Source: Streptomyces noursei
Lineage (GTDB): Bacteria; Actinomycetota; Actinomycetes; Streptomycetales; Streptomycetaceae
Assembly: GCF_016917755.1 (NCBI RefSeq)
Contig: NZ_CP070326.1
Span: forward strand, 1,550,001 to 1,614,000
DNA length: 64,000 bases
Reading direction: 5' to 3'
Part shown: positions 17,385 to 24,582 of the stretch, piece by piece
Layout of the letters: each line of letters opens with the position of its first letter
Position numbering within the stretch: the first letter of the stretch is position 1
The notes under the pieces: model-generated
Database searches by the model: none
Seen by the model: the letters and a program-made list of their open reading frames with translations, nothing else
What the model was told of the DNA's origin: nothing
Position numbers and translations under genes: made by a program

Positions 17385-17760
17385 CCGGTGGCCGATCGGG
17401 CCGCTGCTCCCGAAGGGCGGGCGCCAGGTGACCGGCCCGGCGATGCTGGGCGGGCCCAGGCGTGCGGTGAGCGCGGTGAGGGCTTCGGCGAGTTCCGCAC
17501 GGGCCGGCGCCGCCCCGGCGCAGTAGTGCGAGCCGCCGCCCAGAGTCAGCGGCGGAGCCCCTCGTGGTGTGGGGCGAAGGCCGCCATCGCATGGCCGAGT
17601 TGGAAGCTCGTGCTGTCGCTCGCAGCGACCAGCAGGCCAACGACGGTGATGCGCAGTTCGTCCTCGGTGAGCGCATCCTCCCGCCGCGGCGAGCCGCCCG
17701 GCCAGGTCCTCGGTGAGGCGGCGCGCCGTTGAGCCGACCCCGTCGGGGATCGGCGTTGCG
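17385..17760 (-). pseudogene. Cytochrome P450 remnant (I-helix joined to haem loop)
   Basis: Three P450 pieces survive on the minus strand in two or more frames: RRLTEDLAGRLAA near 17740-17700, an I-helix (DELRITVVGLLVAASDSTSF, then QLGHAMAAFAPH) at about 17672-17570, and a haem-binding loop LTLGGGSHYCAGAAPARAEL at about 17550-17500 followed by the usual terminal strands. The roughly 100 residues that normally separate I-helix and haem loop (including the ExxR helix) are missing, and a TGA and frame changes interrupt the rest. It adjoins the biosynthetic block and may once have belonged to it. Confidence 0.8.
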
Positions 17761-17789
17761 GTAAGCCTGCTCCGCGGCTCCGCGTTCTC

Positions 17790-18869
17790 TCAGGCAGGGG
17801 CCAGCTGCATCAGGGTGACCGGGGCCTGCGGCAGGTGGAGTGCTTGGAGTCGCAGTCCGGCGCGGGCGTAGAGGTCTTCGAACTCCGCGCGGGTGCGGAC
17901 CCGGGCGCTGCCCATGCACATCTGGAACAGGTCGACCGTGCGGCCCATGTGGAAGGGGTGTCCTGACGGGCCGGTGTCGGTGTCGTGGTCCGCCAGGCAG
18001 TCGAGGACGAGAACCCGCCCGTGTGCGGGGAGTACGGCTGCCACGTTGCTCAGCAGCTGCACCGCGTGCTCGTCGTCCCAGTCCATCAGCACGAACGACA
18101 GCAGATAGGTGTCACTGCCGTCGGGAACGGCCTGGAACATGTCGCCGCCCTCCACGGAGCACCGGTCAGCCAGGCCCGCGTCCGCCAGTGCCCGCTGGGC
18201 GTCGGCGACGGTGCTCGGCTGGTCGAAGAGGGTGCCGCTGATGTGGGGGTTGGCGGTGAGGATGGCTGTCAGCACCTGTCCCAGGCCGCCGCCGACGTCG
18301 ACGATCCGGTGTACGTCCCGGTAGTCGTAGGAGAGCGCGGTGGGGATCTGGAGAGCCTTGGCCACCGACACCATGCCGGCGTCGAACACCCGCCGTTCCT
18401 CGGGCTGTTGGTGCAGCCAGTTCCAGTAGTAGTCGGTCCCGAGGACGTTCTTGATGGGGGTGGCGCCGGTGGAGACCGCGTGTGGGAGTTGCTCGAAGAC
18501 CCGCCACATCCACGGCTCGCTCTGCAGCACCGCGAGGTCCCGCATGGACTGGGGGTGGTCGGTACGGAGGTGCTGCCCCAGCTCGCCGAGGGCGAACAGG
18601 CCGGGCGAGACCTCGCGGACGACCCCGACACCGGTCAGCGATCTCAGCAGTCGGAGGAGTCCTTGAGGTTCGCAGTCGGTTCGGGCTGCCAGGTCGTCCA
18701 CGGTCCGGTGCTGATCGCCGAAGGCGTCCGCGATGCCCAGTCGCGCGAACGCGCCCACCGCCTGGCCGATCCAGAACCACAGGGTGATCTCCACCAGCCG
18801 CACCGCGGCCGGATCGTGCACCTGTCTTCCGCCGTCGTGTGACCGACTTCCGGTATTCGTCGTGGTCAT
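17790..18869 (-). CDS. SAM-dependent methyltransferase, O-methyltransferase family
   Basis: 359 residues. An N-terminal winged-helix dimerisation domain (about 20-110) precedes a Rossmann SAM domain with DVGGGLGQ at 191-198, GTLFDQPST (acidic ribose contact region) and GGDMFQ. In plant/actinomycete-type O-methyltransferases a catalytic His usually opens the HDW motif; here the sequence is SFVLMDWDDE with Met262 in that place, as in some polyketide methyltransferase relatives that work by proximity or have other chemistry. The substrate may be a hydroxylated aromatic from the neighbouring hydroxylase/decarboxylase route. ATG 18869 is chosen since upstream sequence is only leader and a hexamer repeat. 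Confidence 0.88.
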   Translation of the reverse strand: MTTTNTGSRSHDGGRQVHDPAAVRLVEITLWFWIGQAVGAFARLGIADAFGDQHRTVDDLAARTDCEPQGLLRLLRSLTGVGVVREVSPGLFALGELGQHLRTDHPQSMRDLAVLQSEPWMWRVFEQLPHAVSTGATPIKNVLGTDYYWNWLHQQPEERRVFDAGMVSVAKALQIPTALSYDYRDVHRIVDVGGGLGQVLTAILTANPHISGTLFDQPSTVADAQRALADAGLADRCSVEGGDMFQAVPDGSDTYLLSFVLMDWDDEHAVQLLSNVAAVLPAHGRVLVLDCLADHDTDTGPSGHPFHMGRTVDLFQMCMGSARVRTRAEFEDLYARAGLRLQALHLPQAPVTLMQLAPA

Positions 18870-19003
18870 CGGTTCATCACCGCCTTCCCGACACGCAATA
18901 GGTTTCAAAGCCGAGACGTGCATGTGCCTTTGGTGGGGACGGCCTCGCCGGTGGATGTCGGTGACCGTGCCCCATGTCTGCCGCGGCGTGCGCCTCCGCC
19001 GGC

Positions 19004-19095
19004 GCCCTAGCCCTAGCCCTAGCCCTAGCCCTAGCCCTAGCCCTAGCCCTAGCCCTAGCCCTAGCCCTAGCCCTAGCCCTAGCCCTAGCCCTAGC
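19004..19095. repeat. GCCCTA hexamer array, about 15 copies
   Basis: 92 bp of uninterrupted GCCCTA hexamers, from 19004 to 19095, in the gap between the aromatic amino acid hydroxylase (3' end at 19111) and the methyltransferase (start 18869). Each unit carries CTAG, a tetranucleotide usually rare in high-GC bacteria. The unit length is a multiple of three, so all frames stay open. Confidence 0.97.
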
Positions 19096-19110
19096 GAAGG
19101 ATTCCGCATG

Positions 19111-19908
19111 TCAAACGTGTGTCAAGAAGGAGCGGACTTCGCTGGCCATTTCCTCTACGGATTGGGCAATGAACAGCTTTCCCTGGTAGGTGGAGATGTC
19201 GTAGTCGGATTCGATCATTTCCTGGATGGAGAACTTCTCGACCGGGTAGGTGCCGAGCTTGTCGAGTTCACCGGTCGACGAGAGGAGGGCAGCCCCGTAC
19301 GCCTTGGCCTGGCCGTCCTCCTGCACGAGTCCGGTCTCCATCGTGAACCAGAAGACCCGGCTGATGGCCTGGAGGTCCTGCGCGCAGGTGGCGTTGTTCG
19401 TGGCTTCGCCGAAAAGTCGGTAGAGGTCGGCGAAGAGCGGGTCGGAGAGCATCACGACGTGCCCGACGAGTTCGTGGAGCATGTCGGGTTCCGGGCTGTA
19501 GTGGGGCCGGCTGGGGCAACGCAGGTACAGGGCCGTCGAGAAGATGTCGGCGGCGAAGCGCCCGTAGAAGTCCGCGACGGGTGTGAGCCCCTCGACCGGG
19601 AGCAGTCGGAATCCCGTGGAGTTGTTGAGGCGCTGTCCGAGGTCGTCGATCCTGGGTGCGCGGTCGGCGGGCAGCGGCAGGCGATTCTTGGCCTGGAGGT
19701 AGCGCGAACTGGCGACGCGGGGATGCATGGCGTTGAGCTTCGACACCATCGTGCCCCATAACAGGTCTTCCTCCGCGCTGTAGGCCACCGGGTGCGAATT
19801 GAGCCCGCCCGCCCTGCGGATCGCCTCCGATATTTGTTTCCTGCGCCGGGCGCAGGGCTCATCGAGCCGGCCACCTTCCGCCACATGGTGCTCATTCGCG
19901 CGATTCAT
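19111..19908 (-). CDS. Pterin-dependent aromatic amino acid hydroxylase
   Basis: 265 residues, the length of bacterial phenylalanine 4-monooxygenases. The facial iron triad is clear: H145 and H150 in PDMLHELVGH and E191 in WFTMETGL. TGFRLLPVEGL (about 98-108), DIFSTALYLR and KAYGAALLSSTGEL are also family hallmarks. The enzyme uses Fe(II), O2 and a tetrahydropterin to hydroxylate Phe, Tyr or Trp. Ring position and substrate cannot be read from the sequence. No pterin recycling gene is adjacent. It is divergent from an aromatic amino acid decarboxylase, which suggests the hydroxylated amino acid is decarboxylated next, as in serotonin- or tyramine-type routes. Confidence 0.93.
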   Translation of the reverse strand: MNRANEHHVAEGGRLDEPCARRRKQISEAIRRAGGLNSHPVAYSAEEDLLWGTMVSKLNAMHPRVASSRYLQAKNRLPLPADRAPRIDDLGQRLNNSTGFRLLPVEGLTPVADFYGRFAADIFSTALYLRCPSRPHYSPEPDMLHELVGHVVMLSDPLFADLYRLFGEATNNATCAQDLQAISRVFWFTMETGLVQEDGQAKAYGAALLSSTGELDKLGTYPVEKFSIQEMIESDYDISTYQGKLFIAQSVEEMASEVRSFLTHV

Positions 19909-20219
19909 GGCTGATCACCGATTCCTGTTCCACTGATTCCAGGGGCTTGGCGAACGGAAGAATTTCCCACCGGGAGGGGGCGCCCGACAGAAGGATCTCC
20001 CGATGGGTGCCCTGCTGCCTCACCAGGCGACCGATGGAGTGAACCCCCGTTCCCGCCGCCTCTGCCTTCTCACGTACTCCTGCTTGACTGAGGGCGTCGC
20101 AGCCATTCACCCAGAGATCCCCAGGCGCTATGGCGCGAAAGGCGCTCCGGCTCTCTGGCAGCAGGTGGACCGCAAATGCGCGCTGAGCCTTGTGGGGCAC
20201 GGTGTTGGGAGGCAGTGTC
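19909..20219. other. Divergent promoter region of hydroxylase and decarboxylase
   Basis: A 311-bp gap with lower GC content near the hydroxylase start. It should carry both promoters. I see no clear inverted repeat longer than 6 bp and no RNA gene. Confidence 0.4.
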
Positions 20220-21665
20220 GTGCGTGGGCACATGACGCCGGACGAGTTCCGGCGTCACGGCCGGCAGGTGGTCGACTGGATCGCCGCCTACCAGGAGAAG
20301 ATCGAGTCGTACCCGGTGCGGTCCCAGGTCGCGCCGGGTGAGGTGTTGGAGGCGCTGCCACCGAGCCCACCGGAGACGGGCGAGGGCTTCGAGGGGGTGT
20401 TGGCGGACCTGGACCGGCTGCTGATGCCAGGCATCACGCACTGGCAGCATCCCTCGTTCTTCGCCTACTTCCCCGCCAACGCCAGCGGCCCGGCGATCCT
20501 GGGCGACCTCCTCTCGTCCGGGCTGGGCGTTCAGGGCATGCTGTGGGCGACCAGTCCGGCCTGCACCGAGCTGGAGACCCGCGTGGTCGACTGGCTGGCG
20601 CAGCTGCTGGAACTGCCGGAGGCGTACCGGGGCAACGGTGTCATCCAGGACTCGGCGTCCAGCGCCTCGTTGGTGGCGGTCGTCGCCGCGCTGCACCGAG
20701 CGGGCGGGGGAAGGCCCGGGCGGGACGGCATCACCGCGCGGTACACGCTCTACACCAGCTCACAGACCCACTCCTCGCTGGAGAAGGCCGCGCGGATCTG
20801 TGGAATCGGCGCGGCTGCCATGCGGGTGGTGGACGTCGATCCACAGACCCTGGCGATGGACCCGGCCTGCCTGGAAACGACGATCGCCCAGGACCGCGCC
20901 GCGGGCGCCGTGCCGCTGCTGGTGTGTGCGACGGTCGGCACGACCTCGACCACCGCCATCGACCCGGTGCCCGAGATCGGCGTGGTGTGCCGCCGCAACG
21001 GTGCCTGGCTGCACGTGGACGCGGCCTATGCGGGCGTGGCGGCGGTGTGTCCGGAACTGCGGTGGCTCAACGACGGACTGGCGCAGTATGCCGACTCCTA
21101 CGTCACCAACCCGCACAAGTGGATGCTCACCAACTTCGACTGCACCGCGCTGTGGGTGGCCGAGAGCGCACCGCTGGTGGGTGCGCTCTCGGTCCTCCCC
21201 GAGTACCTGCGCAACCAGGCCACCGCCTCGGGCGAGGTCATCGACTACCGCGACTGGCAGATCCCGCTCGGCCGCCGTTTTCGCGCCCTGAAGCTGTGGT
21301 CGGTGATCCGCTGGTACGGGGCGCAGGGGCTGCGGGCGCACATCCGCAGCGGTATCGGCCTGGCGCAGGAGCTGGCCGGGTGGATCGAGGCCGATGCGGC
21401 CTTCCACCTGCACCCCCACCACCCGCTGGGCCTGGTCTGTTTCCGCCCGCTGTGGCCTCAACTGCCCGACGCCGAGGCGGATGCGACCGCCCTGCGGATC
21501 ATGCAACGGCTCAACGACTCCGGCGAGCTGTACCTCACCCACACCAAGGTCGGTGGCCGGGTGCTGCTGCGGATGGCCATCGGTGCACCGGGCACCGAGC
21601 TGCGGCACGTGCGACTGGCCTGGGACCGGATCGCCGCCGCCGTACGCGCCGAGACCGCACCCTGA
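20220..21665 (+). CDS. Aromatic-L-amino-acid decarboxylase (PLP, group II)
   Basis: 481 residues. The family signatures are strong: HWQHPSFFAYFPANAS near the N-terminus, HVDAAYAG (PLP-binding Asp), NPHKWMLTNFDC (Schiff-base Lys) and DYRDWQIPLGRRFRALKLW. The flexible-loop Tyr (LPEYLR) is kept. This residue separates true decarboxylases from aldehyde synthases, which usually have Phe, so an amine product is expected. GTG 20220 has GGGAGG 7 bp upstream; ATG 20232 is the alternative. The substrate is probably the product of the divergent hydroxylase. A flavin amine oxidase follows 72 bp downstream. Confidence 0.95.
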   Translation: MRGHMTPDEFRRHGRQVVDWIAAYQEKIESYPVRSQVAPGEVLEALPPSPPETGEGFEGVLADLDRLLMPGITHWQHPSFFAYFPANASGPAILGDLLSSGLGVQGMLWATSPACTELETRVVDWLAQLLELPEAYRGNGVIQDSASSASLVAVVAALHRAGGGRPGRDGITARYTLYTSSQTHSSLEKAARICGIGAAAMRVVDVDPQTLAMDPACLETTIAQDRAAGAVPLLVCATVGTTSTTAIDPVPEIGVVCRRNGAWLHVDAAYAGVAAVCPELRWLNDGLAQYADSYVTNPHKWMLTNFDCTALWVAESAPLVGALSVLPEYLRNQATASGEVIDYRDWQIPLGRRFRALKLWSVIRWYGAQGLRAHIRSGIGLAQELAGWIEADAAFHLHPHHPLGLVCFRPLWPQLPDAEADATALRIMQRLNDSGELYLTHTKVGGRVLLRMAIGAPGTELRHVRLAWDRIAAAVRAETAP

Positions 21666-21737
21666 CGCCCGGCCAGGCACCCGAGCCGCTTCTTCGTATC
21701 GATCGCCGAATTCTCGGCCGACCCTGTAGGAGCACAC

Positions 21738-23054
21738 ATGCACGACGTGATCATCATCGGCGGCGGCATCTCCGGCGCCACCGCCGCCCGAGAACTGGGG
21801 ACAGCAGGACATTCCGTGGTGTTGCTGGAAGCCCGCGACCGCCTCGGAGGACGGACCTGGACCAGCACCTTCCCCGGCACCGACACACCTGTCGACCTCG
21901 GCGGCATGTGGCTGGGCCGCCGTGACACCTTCCGCCACATCTACGCCGAGGCCGCCCGCTATCAACTCCCCGTCGTGCAGAGCCCCAGCACGACCGTCAG
22001 CAGCCTGTTCATCGACGGCATCCGCCACACCGACCCGCAGGCCCTGCCCCCTGGCTACGGTGCCGAAATCGAGGACGCCATCCGGCGGATGACCGAAACC
22101 GCCCGGGCCACCGGGCCCCACCTCCACGACCCCGACCGCACCCGTGCCCTGGATGTGTCGATCCGCCAGTACCTGTCCACGCTCGGCCTGTCCCCCACGG
22201 CGCTCGCCACCCTCAGCCAGCAGGCGTCGGTGCACTACGGAGCCCCCGCCGACGAGATCTCCGCCCTGTACCTTCTGGGTGAGATCGCCACGCGTTACAC
22301 CCTGTTCGCGCAGCAGACGTTGGCGCTCGACGTCCTCGACAGCTTCCGCGACGGGACGAAGGCCCTCCTCGACGCGCTCATCGCCGATGCCGGCGCCGAG
22401 GTGCACCTGTCCTCCCCCGTGCGCCGTGTCACCCAGGCCGCGGACCACGTGGAGGTCATCACCGACGCCGACGAGCGGTTCGTCGCCCGCACCGCGGTCG
22501 TCGCCACTCCGTTGAACTGCTGGCACACCATCGACTTCCGCCCGGCCCTGCACCCCGCGAAGCAGGCCGTCACCGCCCAGGGCCACGCCGGGCACTTCGC
22601 CAAGGTCTGGCTGCTGGCCGAGGGCCTGCCCGATCCGTCCTTCTTCGCCGCGGGCACCCCGGACGGATTCCAGTGGATCCGCACCGAACGGGTCACCGCC
22701 CAGGGAAGCCTGCTCACCGGCTTCGGCGACCCCGTGGCCTCCCCCGACCTGTACACCCTTTCGGGTGCGCAGAAGGCCCTGGCCGCCTACGCGCCGGAGG
22801 CCCGGGTCAAGGCCGTGCACAGCCACGACTGGAACGAGGACCCCTACTCACGCGGCACGTGGATCGCCTACCGCCCTGGCTGGCTCACCGCACACGGGCC
22901 CGCCATCAGCGCCCCCGAAGGACGCATCACCTTCGCCGGAGGCGACACCTCCACCAACTTCAACGCGCTGTGGATGGACGGCGCCGTCGAAACCGGCATC
23001 CGCGCCGCCGCCCACACCCGAACTCTCCTGAAGGCACCGAGCACCCACGCCTGA
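21738..23054 (+). CDS. Flavin-dependent amine oxidase
   Basis: 438 residues of the monoamine-oxidase fold. N-terminal FAD motif IIIGGGISGATAARELG with E of LLEARDRLGGRTWT binding the ribose, a PVDLGGMWLG segment, and the C-terminal ITFAGGDTSTNFNALWMDGA motif that contacts the FAD. The covalent-Cys motif of eukaryotic MAO is not present, so FAD is probably non-covalent. It would oxidise an amine to the imine or aldehyde with H2O2 release; the neighbouring decarboxylase gives an obvious amine source. ATG 21738 has TAGGAG 6 bp upstream. It converges with the methyltransferase gene at 23122. Confidence 0.92.
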   Translation: MHDVIIIGGGISGATAARELGTAGHSVVLLEARDRLGGRTWTSTFPGTDTPVDLGGMWLGRRDTFRHIYAEAARYQLPVVQSPSTTVSSLFIDGIRHTDPQALPPGYGAEIEDAIRRMTETARATGPHLHDPDRTRALDVSIRQYLSTLGLSPTALATLSQQASVHYGAPADEISALYLLGEIATRYTLFAQQTLALDVLDSFRDGTKALLDALIADAGAEVHLSSPVRRVTQAADHVEVITDADERFVARTAVVATPLNCWHTIDFRPALHPAKQAVTAQGHAGHFAKVWLLAEGLPDPSFFAAGTPDGFQWIRTERVTAQGSLLTGFGDPVASPDLYTLSGAQKALAAYAPEARVKAVHSHDWNEDPYSRGTWIAYRPGWLTAHGPAISAPEGRITFAGGDTSTNFNALWMDGAVETGIRAAAHTRTLLKAPSTHA

Positions 23055-23121
23055 TCATCTCGGCGGCGTCCTGCGGGCAGGGGGCGGTCTGGCGGTCTTC
23101 GTACGGGGATCGGCTCCGGGC

Positions 23122-24135
23122 TCAGCGTGCGCCGGGCTCGGGGCCGTCGCCGTACGGCAGCAGATTGCCCGCGATGCGGGGCAGGCAGCGGTCGAGCCCG
23201 GCGCCACGACCGGCGAGGACCTCGAAGCCGGTCGGCCGCAGCCGCAGCTCGATCGCCCGCAGCCGGTCGAGGTTCCCCAACTCGCGGACCCGCTCCCGCA
23301 GGCCCGGTCGGTCGAAGAGGTCCTCGGGGCGTACGAACACGGCCCCACCGTTTCCTGTCTCCGTGCCCGCGAGATCGACGAGGCCGATGCCGCCCGGGTG
23401 GAAGACCCGGTCCGCGGCCAGCCAGGTCAAGGGCAGACCCGCGAACAACTCGGGCATGTCGGCGAAGCGCATCGGCAGGACCACGGGGTTGAGGTAGGCG
23501 TCGGCGTCCGCGACGTCCTGTTCGGCCGTCGTGAGCGCGGTACCGGTCCAACCGACGGGGAAGCCGTAGTCCGCGAGCGACAGTTCGAGTCCGAGGTCGC
23601 GGATCGTGGTGAGCCCGCCCTCGGGGTTGTCGGGCGAGGTGAGCAGCTGCACCAGCTCCCGGTCCAACATCCGGCCGTGTTCGCCGACCGCGTCGTACAG
23701 CCACAGATAGATCAGTCCGTCGTCCGTGAGGTGCTCGGTGAGCCACTGCAGCCCGGCCCGAGGTGAGGGGAGATGGTGCAGCACCCCGCAGCACACCGCC
23801 ATGTCGAACCGGCGCTGCAGGCTCAGTTCGGGCATGGTGCCGTGGACGAGCTCGACGTTGGTCACCCCGTGCCGCTCGGCGCACCGCCGCGCAATGTCGA
23901 GCGAGCGGCGGCAGGCGTCCACCCCCGTGAACCGGGCCTTGGGGTAGCGCCGGGCGAGCGCCACCAAGATGGAGCCGGTTCCGCACCCGGCGTCGAGCAC
24001 CTCCCAGCCGTCCAGGTCGTCGCCGTCGCGCAGCACGAAGGGGAGTTGGTCGGCGACCATGTCCATGAGCGGAGCGTCCTCCGCCGGGGACGGGAAGGGA
24101 AAGGTCTCGTAGAGCTGTGCGACTGCGCTCGTCAT
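23122..24135 (-). CDS. Class I SAM-dependent methyltransferase
   Basis: 337 residues. SAM motif I is VLDAGCGTGS (46-55), followed by GVDACRRSLDIARR (motif II) and a motif-IV region FDMAVCCGVLHHLPSP. The N-terminal YETFPFPSPAED segment and the long C-terminal half (from about 170) resemble a group of bacterial methyltransferases acting on small molecules, with a possible extra C-terminal substrate domain. ATG 24135 is preceded by AGGAAGGTGG at good spacing; longer starts only add a basic leader from the intergenic region. Within the block it could N-, C- or O-methylate the amine or its oxidised product. Confidence 0.88.
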   Translation of the reverse strand: MTSAVAQLYETFPFPSPAEDAPLMDMVADQLPFVLRDGDDLDGWEVLDAGCGTGSILVALARRYPKARFTGVDACRRSLDIARRCAERHGVTNVELVHGTMPELSLQRRFDMAVCCGVLHHLPSPRAGLQWLTEHLTDDGLIYLWLYDAVGEHGRMLDRELVQLLTSPDNPEGGLTTIRDLGLELSLADYGFPVGWTGTALTTAEQDVADADAYLNPVVLPMRFADMPELFAGLPLTWLAADRVFHPGGIGLVDLAGTETGNGGAVFVRPEDLFDRPGLRERVRELGNLDRLRAIELRLRPTGFEVLAGRGAGLDRCLPRIAGNLLPYGDGPEPGAR

Positions 24136-24582
24136 CCCGGGTGCCACCTTCCTGATGAGGATTTCAAGAGTGTCGAGAGCGGAAAACACCGTTTTCCGGG
24201 CGCCATCGGGAAGTCTAATTCGATATTTCGAAGTTCCGCAAAAGAAGCGCAAAATCCAGATGCCCACGTTCTCCGCATTCGACTGTTCGGGTGTCCGTCA
24301 TGGGTGAAGCGCGGCGCAGTGCCGTCCGTGAATTCCCCGTTGGCGAATCCTGGAAAGTCGTGCTGAGAATCCCATGGAGCAGATCGACACCAGGACGGTC
24401 GCGCACGGCCTCGGGAAGTGATGCCCGCGTGGACGTCGCTGCCACCCCATGACGGTTCCGTCGCCTGGACGACGAACACCGGAGCAAGGACCACCGGAGC
24501 ACGGGTGCCCACCCGCTCGTGATGCGACCCGCTCGACACGTCGGAGAAGACGAGACACCTCGGAGAAGAGAGGCTGGAAGCA
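24136..24582. other. Divergent regulatory region with two palindromes
   Basis: 447 bp between the methyltransferase and carbamoyltransferase starts, no gene. GGAAAAC-ACC-GTTTTCC (24181-24197, perfect 7-bp arms) and TTCGA-TATT-TCGAA (24219-24232, perfect 5-bp arms) sit in an unusually AT-rich patch (about 24200-24265), a likely operator and promoter zone for the methyltransferase. The part from 24360 is GC-rich and featureless. Confidence 0.5.

Noticed and set aside
19004..19095. Telomere-like repeat
   Set aside because: GCCCTA superficially resembles eukaryotic CCCTAA, but Streptomyces telomeres are palindromic hairpins, and the array is flanked by genes on both sides.
18733..19761. Open frame encoding a long Ser-Pro repeat
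   Set aside because: It is the hexamer array plus antisense of the hydroxylase, not a protein.
20760..22826. 688-codon minus-strand open frame
   Set aside because: Shadow of the decarboxylase and amine oxidase genes; repetitive G/V/D-rich sequence, no start signal.
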